Part shown: positions 24,090-32,425 of the stretch, piece by piece
How the letters are laid out: every line of letters begins with the position of its first letter
Position numbering within the stretch: position 1 is the stretch's first letter
Source of the DNA: Deltaproteobacteria bacterium
GTDB taxonomy: Bacteria > Bdellovibrionota_B > Oligoflexia > Oligoflexales > Bog-1112
DNA length: 64,000 bases
Direction: 5' to 3'
NCBI GenBank assembly: GCA_003136475.1
Contig: PLEQ01000059.1
Coordinates: 1-64,000, forward strand
Position numbers and translations under genes: made by a program
Notes under the pieces: generated by a model
What the model was told of the DNA's origin: nothing
Seen by the model: only the letters and a program-made list of their open reading frames with translations
Databases searched by the model: none

Positions 24090-25682
24090 TTACTTTTTAA
24101 TAACCAATGCTTCTAGAGACTTTTCAAAATCAATACTCTTCTTCAAAGCCAAAGCACGTCCTAGGGCTTTGATTTCGCCCATAGCAAGATGAGGCATGCG
24201 AGCTTGCATGAACTTTTCAAACTTTTCCTTATGAGGCCATTTTTCATACTCTTCTTTGGCGCGTTTATTCCAGTCTTTTTTCTTGGTGCCATTAAATTTA
24301 TGGTCTTCAGCGCCAGTAGTAGCTGTTTTAGAGCCCATATTTTCTACTTGATACGCCGCACCATTAGTTAGAGTGGAGGGTGCAGCATTTGTATTGCCAG
24401 CTTCCAACGATTTCCCCAAATTTGGCCCAGAAGAAGTATTTACGATATTTCTACCGAGTACTTTACCTTGATGTAAGGCATGTGTATATTTTTGAGCATG
24501 TAAGATGGCGTCTTTATGATTATCGAAAACACCTTTCTTACCCATCAAACCTGCATTTTTACCCGCATGACTAACTTCAAAATTATTGCTTCCAGCTGGT
24601 TTATGAACGCTTACGATTCCATGTTCCGGATGTGACATAGAAACTATGCTACCAAGTTTAGGATGTTGAGTTACGCTACTTTTCCATCCAGAAGGAAGTC
24701 CACTTTTTGGCTCAGATTTGGCCATATGTGATACTTGTTTCCCTTGTTCTTGTGCAATTTTGTCTTTATTTTCTAATGAAAGAGCCGCTCTATTCTCTAC
24801 GCGCCCGCTACTTGCAACCGCATTACTGTGCATTTCTCTGCGAGATTCTTTATTCACACCAAGTTTTGGATTTTGTGAATGTACTTTGGGACTTTTGTGG
24901 TGTTCACCATGATGTTGGTGTTCGGCGGGATTAAATTTATATGACGATGAAGAACCGTGAGAAAAAACTGGTTTTCCAGATTTATTTCTTCCCGCATGAA
25001 TTCCTTGACCTTCATATTCAGCTTCTGGAGATTTTGGAGCCTTACCGCCTTTTGATGGTGGTCTTGCAGCTTCAAGTTCTTTCTTGGCTAGGAAGGTTTC
25101 GTAAATCTTTTCGCCTTCTCCCGACTTGAATAAATTCGACGCTTCTTCTTTAGATTTAAAAATAGAATCGAAATCATCTTTGATTTGAGATTTTTGTTCT
25201 GGAGCCTCAAATATTTCAGCAATACACGCAGAATTACAGGGTGATTGTGTCAAGGTAACCTTACGAGCAATAGAACGAGTTATAACCATTCCTTTTCGAG
25301 TTCCCGGCAACTCTGAACCCTCAATTGAAAATCCAAGAAGGGGTTGTTTGTCTGGATGGTCCTTACTATATCTCATTTGTCCGGCACATTCGCGAGCAGA
25401 TGCTGTGTAGTCATCTAAAAGTTCACCCATTACGTATAGGTATGGGGATTTACACTTATTCCAATAGTAAAGCTCTCTTCCGTTTTCGCAATCATCTCTA
25501 CAAAAGATTTTTTTAGCTTTAAGTATTTTACCAACAAGTGTAGCCGGACTATTTGCTTGATGTTCCCATGTAAAGGTTCCAGTTTTAGGTAAAGAAGTGA
25601 TATCATGACCTTTTAGATCAAGTAGCTCACCACTTTTGTCTACTACTTGACATTGACCGATACCGTCGATAAAAGTTGACAT
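24090..25682 (-). CDS. prohead protease, XkdF-like, with long scaffold-like tail
   Basis: The 530-residue product begins with a protease-like domain of about 180 residues including PLLGFSIEGSELPG and SIARKVTLTQSPCNSACIA, matching the GFSIEG...slt..P pattern of XkdF/prohead proteases. A long His/Lys/Ser-rich middle resembles a scaffold. Near residue 425 it contains a peptide (LEAGNTNAAPSTL, then GAAYQVE) almost repeated at the N-terminus of the major capsid protein. It is on the opposite strand to the capsid gene. It probably matures the capsid by cleavage; catalytic residues are not assigned with certainty. Confidence 0.65.
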   Translation of the reverse strand: MSTFIDGIGQCQVVDKSGELLDLKGHDITSLPKTGTFTWEHQANSPATLVGKILKAKKIFCRDDCENGRELYYWNKCKSPYLYVMGELLDDYTASARECAGQMRYSKDHPDKQPLLGFSIEGSELPGTRKGMVITRSIARKVTLTQSPCNSACIAEIFEAPEQKSQIKDDFDSIFKSKEEASNLFKSGEGEKIYETFLAKKELEAARPPSKGGKAPKSPEAEYEGQGIHAGRNKSGKPVFSHGSSSSYKFNPAEHQHHGEHHKSPKVHSQNPKLGVNKESRREMHSNAVASSGRVENRAALSLENKDKIAQEQGKQVSHMAKSEPKSGLPSGWKSSVTQHPKLGSIVSMSHPEHGIVSVHKPAGSNNFEVSHAGKNAGLMGKKGVFDNHKDAILHAQKYTHALHQGKVLGRNIVNTSSGPNLGKSLEAGNTNAAPSTLTNGAAYQVENMGSKTATTGAEDHKFNGTKKKDWNKRAKEEYEKWPHKEKFEKFMQARMPHLAMGEIKALGRALALKKSIDFEKSLEALVIKK

Positions 25683-25700
25683 TAAGACACCTCAATATAT

Positions 25701-25709
25701 TAAGATTGG
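25701..25709 (-). promoter_or_regulatory. late-promoter-like motif CCAATCTTA, minus strand
   Basis: On the minus strand GCCAATCTTAATATATTGAG precedes the ATG at 25682 of the prohead protease by 18 bases. It shows the motif also serves minus-strand late genes. Confidence 0.55.
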
Positions 25710-25965
25710 CTATTCAGATCGCCAAGAGTTGTTATCATAGGTGAAATCGAATTTGTTTCCTTTTCTAATATTTTCTGAATAGATAAGAATTTGTAAATTC
25801 CAGGGCGTGTGAAATCCAGACACATCCTCATTATTAACTTATTAATTTTATTCATATTTTTTGTACATTACCTAATCTCATCTATGAAACCAATTGGTTA
25901 GCCACTTTCTACTGTTTAGAACTGGCTTGTACGTACAAAAAGACAAATTTTCAAGGAGAATCAAT

Positions 25966-26457
25966 ATGTTATACAGTGTCGATCATGCCGTTGGCGTAGC
26001 CCGCGACCTCGCAGACCGTTTAAATCTTCGTCTCGACAACCAGACTGGCGGCAGCGCCCTCAATTTCGTTCGCCAGACGCAGGACGAATTCGGCTATCCC
26101 ATTCTCGTCGTTTCTCATGCCGGCACGGAAACTGAAGGCAGCCCAGTTGTTTGGATTCGCCTAACTAACCTTTTCGAATACGGCGGAGCTGGCTCACCTA
26201 CCGATATTTTCGGTAATCAGACTCTTCCTTTCACGCCAACCGTTGCTCAGATTGCTTATGAGCTAACGTCAGGCGGCGCTCCAATCCCAAGCACGGCTGA
26301 TTATTCAACTTGCTTGTTCGAAATTGCTCGTACTGGCACGGTTGTTCAGCAGTATGCGATTGCCAATGGTACCGCTGTAACTGAAACCGCTGTTAACGCC
26401 GCGTCACCAGTTCAGACTCTTAAGGACATTGACTGGGGCTTCAAAGGGAACACCTAA
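25966..26457 (+). CDS. putative capsid-associated structural protein
   Basis: The 163-residue product begins MLYSVDHAVGVARDLADRLN; the start at 25966 has a strong AAGGAG seven bases upstream. It is beta-rich, without recognised motifs. Codon use is GC-rich in third positions, like the capsid gene and unlike most neighbours, suggesting high expression. Located just before scaffold and capsid genes, it may be a decoration or head protein. The 280-base gap before it holds only the protease motif on the minus strand and an AT-rich stretch with a possible variant motif (CCTAATCTCA). Confidence 0.6.
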   Translation: MLYSVDHAVGVARDLADRLNLRLDNQTGGSALNFVRQTQDEFGYPILVVSHAGTETEGSPVVWIRLTNLFEYGGAGSPTDIFGNQTLPFTPTVAQIAYELTSGGAPIPSTADYSTCLFEIARTGTVVQQYAIANGTAVTETAVNAASPVQTLKDIDWGFKGNT

Positions 26458-26487
26458 TCGTAATCAAATATTTAGGAGATCACGATT

Positions 26488-27441
26488 ATGTATAACCACG
26501 AACAGCTTAATAACCTTATCGCAGAAGTCGGGAAGGAGTTCCAAAAGGAACTCGCCAAGGCTGAAGAGGGTTTTAAGCTAGCAAAATCCGAAGATTTTCC
26601 TCCAAAAAAGGATGAATCTAAAGAAAAAGATGAGAAGAAAGCCACTTCAGAATCTGAAGGCGAAGCTAAAAAGCCAATGGAATCTGAATCAAAAGAAGAC
26701 AAAGGCGTAAAAGATCAGCATCAACAAGACATGTCTAAGGAACCCAAAGGGCAACCAATGGAATCCAAAGAAGGTCGTGAAGCTGCTGATTCCAAAGAAA
26801 ATGCCAAGCCTTCTGAAGATCCACACGGTGAAGCGATGGATCATGGTTACGACGACGAAGATATGGAACATATGCATTCCATGTATTCCTCAATGTCTAA
26901 GCCTGAACTAAAAGCTCACCATGACACTATCCGTAAATGTATGGATAGCATGGGTCTAGCGAAATGCGAAGATGGTATGAACAAGTCCGAAATGGAAGAT
27001 GCCGCTAAAGATGCTGAAGGCTATCGTCCAAACGGCGGTCCAAAAGACGGTGAAGCTGCTAAAGCCAAGACGCCTAAATCAAGCGATACTCAGGCTCTAG
27101 AAAAGTCCGAACCTTCTATGGAAGTAAGTCTACTAAAATCTGAACTTGAAGCCGTTAAGGCGAAGAGTGCGGAAGAGAAGAAAGCCTTGGAAACGGCGAT
27201 GCAAAGTTTCTTGACGAAGTTCGTTGAGAAAGCGGCACCTGCTGGGAAAGCAATCACTTCTTTGGATATTATCGCTAAAACCGAAGATGTTCAAAAAGAG
27301 AAAGCCCTTTCCAAGAGTGAAATCGATTCAAAACTTCTAGCCAAGTCTAAAGATCGAAACACTTCTCAAGCGGACAGGAATGCCATTAATTCTTACTATT
27401 TCAGTAAAAACTTAGAAAGCGTACGTCACTTGCTTTCATAA
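26488..27441 (+). CDS. scaffolding protein-like, acidic coiled coil
   Basis: The 317-residue product is very rich in Lys, Glu, Asp and Ser (KKDESKEKDEKKATSESEGE), with His/Met-rich and coiled-coil segments (LLKSELEAVKAKSAEEKKAL near residue 215). This composition and the position just before the major capsid gene fit a scaffolding or internal core protein. No protease domain is visible here; that activity is probably in the gene at 24090. Confidence 0.7.
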   Translation: MYNHEQLNNLIAEVGKEFQKELAKAEEGFKLAKSEDFPPKKDESKEKDEKKATSESEGEAKKPMESESKEDKGVKDQHQQDMSKEPKGQPMESKEGREAADSKENAKPSEDPHGEAMDHGYDDEDMEHMHSMYSSMSKPELKAHHDTIRKCMDSMGLAKCEDGMNKSEMEDAAKDAEGYRPNGGPKDGEAAKAKTPKSSDTQALEKSEPSMEVSLLKSELEAVKAKSAEEKKALETAMQSFLTKFVEKAAPAGKAITSLDIIAKTEDVQKEKALSKSEIDSKLLAKSKDRNTSQADRNAINSYYFSKNLESVRHLLS

Positions 27442-27476
27442 GCAATCGACAAATTTAGAAAACAAGGAGATAGAAA

Positions 27477-28880
27477 ATGTTAGAACAACTACAGTCAATT
27501 ATGAAAGCGCTTGAAGCCGGCAGTTATAATGCGGCCCCAAGCACGTTGGTACAAGGTGCCGCTTATCAGATCGAGGATCTTGCCCCGGTTATGGTTAACG
27601 TTACCGCTGCTGAAGAGACGATCAAGCTCCAGAAGATGCTTGATTCACGCCCTACCAAGAGTAACCTCTATCAGTATAACCGTAAGCTATCAGTTGGTCG
27701 TTTCGGCGGCTCAGCGGCTTATGAAGGTATGCTCGGCGCGAAGAAAACTGGCCAAGCTGCCCGTCTCGTTGTGCCAATGGCGTACTACGTTGATACTCGC
27801 GAACATACGCTAGTTGCCAACGCGGTTGAGACCTTCGACAAGGTTACTGCTGAAGAGCGCCAGGCTCAGGATGCGGCTCTTAATCTTGCTCAGGACATCG
27901 AGTTCGACCTATTCGCGGGTAACTCTGATTTCTCAAACAACGGCGTATTTGACGGTAACCCAGCGCTAGTTCCTGCTCTTGCCAACATGCGTGGTGTGGA
28001 CCTTCAGGTTCGTGCTTCAGATTATGAACGCAATGGCCAGGACCTAATGTTCGCGTCTTACGGTTCAAGCGCGACGGTAGTGTTCTCAGCTGGTGGCGCT
28101 GCTCTTACGCAGTCACTTATCGAAGACATTGCGGTTCGTTCTGCCCTCAACATGGGTCGCGCGGACAAGCTAATGCTCGACCCGTCCTCACTATCTGCTT
28201 ATAACAAGATCAGCCAGGCCAAGGAACGTATCGTTCTAGCTGGTAGCCCACAAGAAGCGACTGGTTCACACCTTCGCACTCAGTGGACTTCAAGTGGCGC
28301 GATCACGATGGAGATGTCACAGTATCTTCGTAAGCAGATCAACCCAATCAATCAGTCAATCGTTGGCGCTCCTGCGCAACCAACCCTTGCTTCTGCTGAT
28401 GGTGGCGCTGCTGGCTCACTTCTCCAAGCTGCGGCGTATACGTACGCTGTCGCTGCGGTGAATAGCTACGGCGAAGGCCCGCTCTCTGCGTACTCAACTG
28501 TTACCCCAGCTCTCGCTGGTAACAAGGTTACGCTTACGATCGGTGCAGTTGCTGGCGCCCTTTATTACAGGGTGTATCGTACGGCGGCTGGTGTGGCTGC
28601 GAGCGTTGCTCCGGGCGTACTCTTCATCGGTAACATTGCGGCCGGTCCTGCTGGTTCAACGTTTACCGACCTTGGCAACCTAAGTCCTGGAGCTTTAACG
28701 GGATTTTTGATCCAAAAAGATACGATGCATTTGGGCGAACTTTCTGGGTTTAAGAAACTCCAGCTCGGTATCTCTCAGCTTAGCATCAACAACGCTTACT
28801 ATCGTTGGACGACCCTAGCGGTTGAAGGCCCACGTAAGAATGCGATCGTTGAAAACCTTCAGGGTCAGCTTTATACTTAA
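27477..28880 (+). CDS. major capsid protein
   Basis: The 467-residue product has HK97-fold-like features: an N-terminal arm (residues 1-30), RKLSVGRFGGSAAYEGML near 65, and FDLFAGNSDFSNNGVF near 145. Between about 300 and 405 there is an inserted domain (AYTYAVAAVNSYGEGPLSAY, YYRVYRTAAG) resembling a fibronectin-type or Ig-like surface domain. The N-terminal peptide LEAGSYNAAPSTL is shared with the prohead protease. Third-position GC-rich codons and a strong AAGGAG site fit very high expression. A terminator follows. Confidence 0.85.
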   Translation: MLEQLQSIMKALEAGSYNAAPSTLVQGAAYQIEDLAPVMVNVTAAEETIKLQKMLDSRPTKSNLYQYNRKLSVGRFGGSAAYEGMLGAKKTGQAARLVVPMAYYVDTREHTLVANAVETFDKVTAEERQAQDAALNLAQDIEFDLFAGNSDFSNNGVFDGNPALVPALANMRGVDLQVRASDYERNGQDLMFASYGSSATVVFSAGGAALTQSLIEDIAVRSALNMGRADKLMLDPSSLSAYNKISQAKERIVLAGSPQEATGSHLRTQWTSSGAITMEMSQYLRKQINPINQSIVGAPAQPTLASADGGAAGSLLQAAAYTYAVAAVNSYGEGPLSAYSTVTPALAGNKVTLTIGAVAGALYYRVYRTAAGVAASVAPGVLFIGNIAAGPAGSTFTDLGNLSPGALTGFLIQKDTMHLGELSGFKKLQLGISQLSINNAYYRWTTLAVEGPRKNAIVENLQGQLYT

Positions 28881-28903
28881 TTAGTATAGATATCTAGAAT
28901 TAG

Positions 28904-28940
28904 AAGCCTCCGTAGGGTAATGCCTTACGGGGGCTTTTTA
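28904..28940. terminator. bidirectional terminator after the capsid gene
   Basis: AGCCTCCGTAGGG and CCTTACGGGGGCT form a 13-bp stem with two G-T pairs, followed by TTTTTA on the plus strand. The minus strand also shows a T run (TAAAAAG side), so it may end the convergent gene at 28938 too. Confidence 0.85.
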
Positions 28941-29282
28941 TTGTCTTTCTTCAATTTTTGGTTTAAATCGATCATCATATTTCTTCTGAACCCTAAAATA
29001 TTCTTGAAGAAACATGGCATTGCAAGCAACATGATCGATATGTGGAAGTCCAGATTCTGGGTCTAGGTCTTCTCCAGCCATAAATTTAATTAAATGGCGG
29101 AGAAGGCTTCCGATACAAACACTCCATTTCATACCTTTACGCCAATTATGGTCATCGTATTTTTTGGCTCCAAAGGTTAGCACGTCTGCTGTCCCAATTA
29201 GCGCTATCGGCGAAAGCAGGTCTAGTTTGACCTTATCTGTATTATAACGAAGTCCGGCAGCCTTATCTTCATTTTCTGACAT
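28938..29282 (-). CDS. dATP/dGTP diphosphohydrolase-like (MazG-like fold) protein
   Basis: The 114-residue product has GLRYNTDKVKLDLLSPIAL, FGAKKYDDHNWRKGM near residue 45, and LPHIDHVACNAMFLQEYF near 92. These match the family annotated as dATP/dGTP diphosphohydrolase, an all-alpha MazG-like fold (GxKYxxxNW...HxxH/D). It would adjust phage nucleotide pools. The start at 29282 is preceded by GAGAGG and by a sigma70-like promoter; an upstream start at 29333 would cover the promoter. Confidence 0.75.
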   Translation of the reverse strand: MSENEDKAAGLRYNTDKVKLDLLSPIALIGTADVLTFGAKKYDDHNWRKGMKWSVCIGSLLRHLIKFMAGEDLDPESGLPHIDHVACNAMFLQEYFRVQKKYDDRFKPKIEERQ

Positions 29283-29305
29283 ATATATTGTATACCTCTC
29301 ATATA

Positions 29306-29333
29306 AATATACCCTACTTTTTTCAATTTTCAA
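29306..29333 (-). promoter_or_regulatory. sigma70-like promoter on the minus strand
   Basis: TTGAAA (29328-29333), 16-base spacer, TATATT (29306-29311), then GAGAGG and the ATG at 29282. It suggests early expression by host polymerase of the nucleotide-pool enzyme. Confidence 0.65.
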
Positions 29334-29342
29334 GTCATTTTG

Positions 29343-29351
29343 CCAATCTTA
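29343..29351 (+). promoter_or_regulatory. late-promoter-like motif CCAATCTTA
   Basis: A perfect copy followed by TACTTA, 77 bases before the endonuclease at 29428. It was perhaps the original promoter of the downstream late genes before insertion of that endonuclease. Confidence 0.5.
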
Positions 29352-29369
29352 TACTTAAGAACAATTCAC

Positions 29370-29398
29370 TTGACTATTTTCAAAACCGATCGTATTCT
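29370..29398 (+). promoter_or_regulatory. sigma70-like promoter of the endonuclease at 29428
   Basis: TTGACT (29370-29375), 17-base spacer, TATTCT (29393-29398). Unlike other endonuclease promoters here it leaves a short leader containing AAAGGAAAAA before the ATG. Confidence 0.6.
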
Positions 29399-29427
29399 AT
29401 ATATATGAAATTTAAAGGAAAAATGGA

Positions 29428-30243
29428 ATGAGAAAGGTTTTATCAAAAGAGGTTGTGCTATTAGATGCCTCTAAATATCCATCCATATCTGAATGGAGTA
29501 AAAACTCTCGTTCTTGCTACGTTGTAGCTAGTAGAAATGGATGGTTAAAAGAAATTTCTGTAAATATGGGCCGAAAAAGAAAGACCGTATGGACAGAATC
29601 TGAAATTGTGATAGACGCGGCTAAATATAAAAAAATGAAGGATTGGATAGCAAATTCTTCTTCGGCATATCAAGCTGCTTGGAAAATGGGAATTATTGAA
29701 AAAATAAAAATAAATATGCTGCCCAGGAGTCGTTCTGACGTTATTTGGTGTCGAGAATCTATTTTGGCTGACTCTTCTCGATATAAAACTAAAAGTGAAT
29801 GGGAAAACAATTCTCCCAGTGCTTATAATGCGTCTAGAAAATTAGGTATATACCAAGAAGCCACCAAGCATATGCCTGCTTGGTCAGCACAAAGTGTTCC
29901 CGAAATAGAAATAATGACCCATATATCAAAAATCTTTTCAGATGCACAAAAGAAAATGTTTAAAAATGACGATAAAAACTTTTCTTTTTGGGGTTTAGAG
30001 CTGGATATTTTTATTCCTTCTATAAATAAGGGTATCGAATTTGATGGCACTTATTGGCACTCTTTTGAGGGTCTTAAGGAGTCTAGACCTAAGTGGCCAG
30101 AAAAAGATCTTTTAAATTATCATAAGCTTAAAGATGATTGGTTTGCTTCAAGAGGGATTCGAATTCTGCATATTAAAGAAAAGGATTGGAATCATAATAA
30201 AAAAGCACAACTCAGTAAAATAGACGATTTTTTAAGGAACTAA
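29428..30243 (+). CDS. Vsr/PD-(D/E)xK-like homing endonuclease with three N-terminal repeats
   Basis: The 271-residue product has three repeats of about 45 residues at roughly 12-43, 61-92 and 113-144, with the pattern DASKYPSISEWSKNSRSCY, DAAKYKKMKDWIANSSSAY, DSSRYKTKSEWENNSPSAY; these are probably DNA-binding. The C-terminal domain (LELDIFIPSINKGIEFDGTY, then GIRILHIKEKDW) resembles Vsr-like nucleases seen in phage homing endonucleases. It sits between the capsid and neck gene groups and has its own promoter. Confidence 0.7.
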   Translation: MRKVLSKEVVLLDASKYPSISEWSKNSRSCYVVASRNGWLKEISVNMGRKRKTVWTESEIVIDAAKYKKMKDWIANSSSAYQAAWKMGIIEKIKINMLPRSRSDVIWCRESILADSSRYKTKSEWENNSPSAYNASRKLGIYQEATKHMPAWSAQSVPEIEIMTHISKIFSDAQKKMFKNDDKNFSFWGLELDIFIPSINKGIEFDGTYWHSFEGLKESRPKWPEKDLLNYHKLKDDWFASRGIRILHIKEKDWNHNKKAQLSKIDDFLRN

Positions 30244-30244
30244 T

Positions 30245-30721
30245 ATGCGATTAACATCTGTGCCTATAATCAATTTTTCAACTATCAATGACTTCCAGAC
30301 CGCAAGTCAGTGGACTATCAGGGCTACAGACCCACAAACTCTGTATTTTCAACTATTTGACCTTGATAATCAAAATACTGCATCTCCTGCTTCATTCTTC
30401 CCTCTAAATGGCGGCTTCTTCAATGCGGCTATCCAAACGGCACCACAAAGATTTTTAGCCGGTGTTGGAACGTCTAACCAACCCTTCAGCATGACGGTAA
30501 CCTTCCCAAGCTTGAATGCCGGCCATACTTTGACTTTTACGGCTACTCCAGATCCCAATGACGCTTCCGTTTGGTCTTTCAGCTTTCCAGGATATACTAA
30601 TGTTGGGTTAGGTCCTTCTAGCGGAAACGTGATATTTTCTCTAACTCAAGGCGTAAATACTTATACTTGGACAACTATTAATATGTTAGCTGTCGAGTTT
30701 ACTAATCAGGGGTGCTGCTAA
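30245..30721 (+). CDS. putative virion structural protein
   Basis: The 158-residue product is beta-rich (SMTVTFPSLNAGHTLTF) with a CC near the end. The family is not recognised. It overlaps the next gene by one base. Position between capsid and neck genes suggests a virion component. Confidence 0.55.
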   Translation: MRLTSVPIINFSTINDFQTASQWTIRATDPQTLYFQLFDLDNQNTASPASFFPLNGGFFNAAIQTAPQRFLAGVGTSNQPFSMTVTFPSLNAGHTLTFTATPDPNDASVWSFSFPGYTNVGLGPSSGNVIFSLTQGVNTYTWTTINMLAVEFTNQGCC

Positions 30722-31680
30722 TGAGTGACGGGAACAATGGTGGAAATTTTAGATTGCCACCAAATCCAGGACCTCCATTTGAAGAACAGAGCGCACCATA
30801 CGCTCCTTATCCTACTATTCCTCCTGGACAACTAAATGGTGAACCTAAACAGCCAGAGTTCGTAAAAGATAAGCAATTCTGGAGTGCTGGTTATCCGGTC
30901 CATATGACTCGTTCGTCTGGATTGGTTAAACGTTGCGAGCCAGTTCTAACACCTCAACTTTTAATATCCAGATACCTAAAAGGTATTCCTCTTGCTTTTC
31001 CTAATGGCGATAGCTATAGTGCAGAAGACATTAAAGACCAGATCGTCCTAGCCACTAATGAAGTGGAGATGATGTGCAAAATTACAATCAATAGGGAGCA
31101 ATTCACGGACAAAGTTCCATTTGATATTGCTCTATACAAATCTTTCATTTATTTAAAAACCGAACAGAATCCCATCTTAGCTGTCCAGAGCGTCGAAATT
31201 GTTAGTTCTGATGGATACAATGTATTTAAAATCCCTTCCTCTTGGTTAGAACCCAGTAATTTCAGTAAGGGTATCGTAAACGTAGTTCCCATCTTAGGAG
31301 CCTATTCTGTTTCTACTGGTGGTGGAGTAGGAGCTTACGGTGGCATTCCATACCTGAATGTATTTTCTCAATTGACATTCGTTCCTGGTTTTTGGCAAAT
31401 TGTCTATCAGACCGGAACATCCAAAATCGAAGGTCAATATCCCGTCGTAATTAATGACTTGATTGGAATGACCGCTGCAATTAACATGCTTTCAGTTATT
31501 ACTAACATGTTCCTCAACAACTCCCAAAGTTTATCTAGAGATGGAATTAGTCAAAGCTCATCTGGACCGGGGCCGCGCATGTACCTTCCTTACATCGAAG
31601 AGCTAACAAAAAAGAGAGACACGTTAGCTGGTAAGGTAAAGGCTACTTTCGCAACTAAATTTCTCATAAGTAACATATAA
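30721..31680 (+). CDS. putative head-tail connector or neck protein
   Basis: The 319-residue product has a Pro/Gly-rich N-terminus (FRLPPNPGPPFEEQSAPYAP), then a helical/beta domain (AEDIKDQIVLATNEVEMMC) resembling head-completion adaptors. I chose ATG 30721, which overlaps the upstream stop (TAATG). The assignment comes mainly from gene order. Confidence 0.5.
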   Translation: MSDGNNGGNFRLPPNPGPPFEEQSAPYAPYPTIPPGQLNGEPKQPEFVKDKQFWSAGYPVHMTRSSGLVKRCEPVLTPQLLISRYLKGIPLAFPNGDSYSAEDIKDQIVLATNEVEMMCKITINREQFTDKVPFDIALYKSFIYLKTEQNPILAVQSVEIVSSDGYNVFKIPSSWLEPSNFSKGIVNVVPILGAYSVSTGGGVGAYGGIPYLNVFSQLTFVPGFWQIVYQTGTSKIEGQYPVVINDLIGMTAAINMLSVITNMFLNNSQSLSRDGISQSSSGPGPRMYLPYIEELTKKRDTLAGKVKATFATKFLISNI

Positions 31681-31684
31681 ATGG

Positions 31685-31690
31685 TATAAT
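31685..31690 (+). promoter_or_regulatory. -10 element TATAAT immediately before the GIY-YIG gene
   Basis: TATAAT ends six bases before the ATG at 31697. A weak TTCTCA lies 18 bases upstream. Transcription from it would be leaderless, as for other endonuclease genes here. Confidence 0.5.
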
Positions 31691-31696
31691 TTGATT

Positions 31697-32425
31697 ATGA
31701 TAGTTTATCTGATCACTAACAAAATTAACGGCAAGAGATACGTAGGCCAAACTATACAGCCCATGGTGAAGAGGTTTCGTCAGCATTGCTGCTCCTCAGT
31801 GGACAGAAGTCAAAAATCTGCCATAAAAGACGCTATATTAAAGTATGGAAAAGAGAGTTTTGAGATTAAAATTCTTGCTAAATGCGATTCTGTTGAACAG
31901 ATGAATAGTAGAGAAAGCTATTATATAAGACTACTAAGAACTTCTTCTCCTAATGGATACAATATGGATAGTGGTGGTTTGAACAAGATCCCTTCTATTG
32001 AGTCTAGAAAGAAAATGTCTGAATCTGGAATAGGAAGAAAGTTGTCTGAAGAGCATAAGAACAAAATAGGGAATGCACAAAAAGGAATCTCTAGAAAAAA
32101 GTGGAGCCCAGAAACAAGAGAAAGGATATTGACTTCTAGGAAGAAAAATCCTAGAAAGTGGGACGGGCACACCCAAGAATGCAAAAAACATTTGTCAGAA
32201 AAGGCTATCATCAGGGAAAGAGATCCAGAATATAAAAAGATGAAAAGCGAAGTTAACAATTATAGAAAAGTCAAAATTGTTTGCAATGAAACTGGCACTA
32301 TTTACGAATCAGTGAGAGCCGTATCCACCGCGATGGGCTGCCATAGGTCTCAAGTAACTGCGGTTATAAATGGAAGGGCTAAAACGATCAAAGGGTTTAC
32401 ATTTTCCAAAGTGGGCGAAAAATGA
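31697..32425 (+). CDS. GIY-YIG homing endonuclease
   Basis: The 242-residue product has an N-terminal GIY-YIG nuclease (IVYLITNKINGKRYVGQT, with the catalytic Arg region VKRFRQH and a later Glu in NSRESYYIRL). A NUMOD3-like segment follows (RKLSEEHKNKIGNAQKG), then a C-terminal NUMOD1/HTH-like module (YESVRAVSTAMGCHRSQVT). It overlaps the 2H-phosphoesterase-like gene by four bases. It is a mobile endonuclease inserted in the neck operon. Confidence 0.88.
   Translation: MIVYLITNKINGKRYVGQTIQPMVKRFRQHCCSSVDRSQKSAIKDAILKYGKESFEIKILAKCDSVEQMNSRESYYIRLLRTSSPNGYNMDSGGLNKIPSIESRKKMSESGIGRKLSEEHKNKIGNAQKGISRKKWSPETRERILTSRKKNPRKWDGHTQECKKHLSEKAIIRERDPEYKKMKSEVNNYRKVKIVCNETGTIYESVRAVSTAMGCHRSQVTAVINGRAKTIKGFTFSKVGEK

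Noticed and set aside
29134..29144. CCTTTACGCCA, an 11-base match to the CRISPR-like repeat
   Set aside because: It lies inside the conserved DDHNWRKGM coding stretch of the pyrophosphohydrolase gene and the match ends there, so it is best explained by coincidence.
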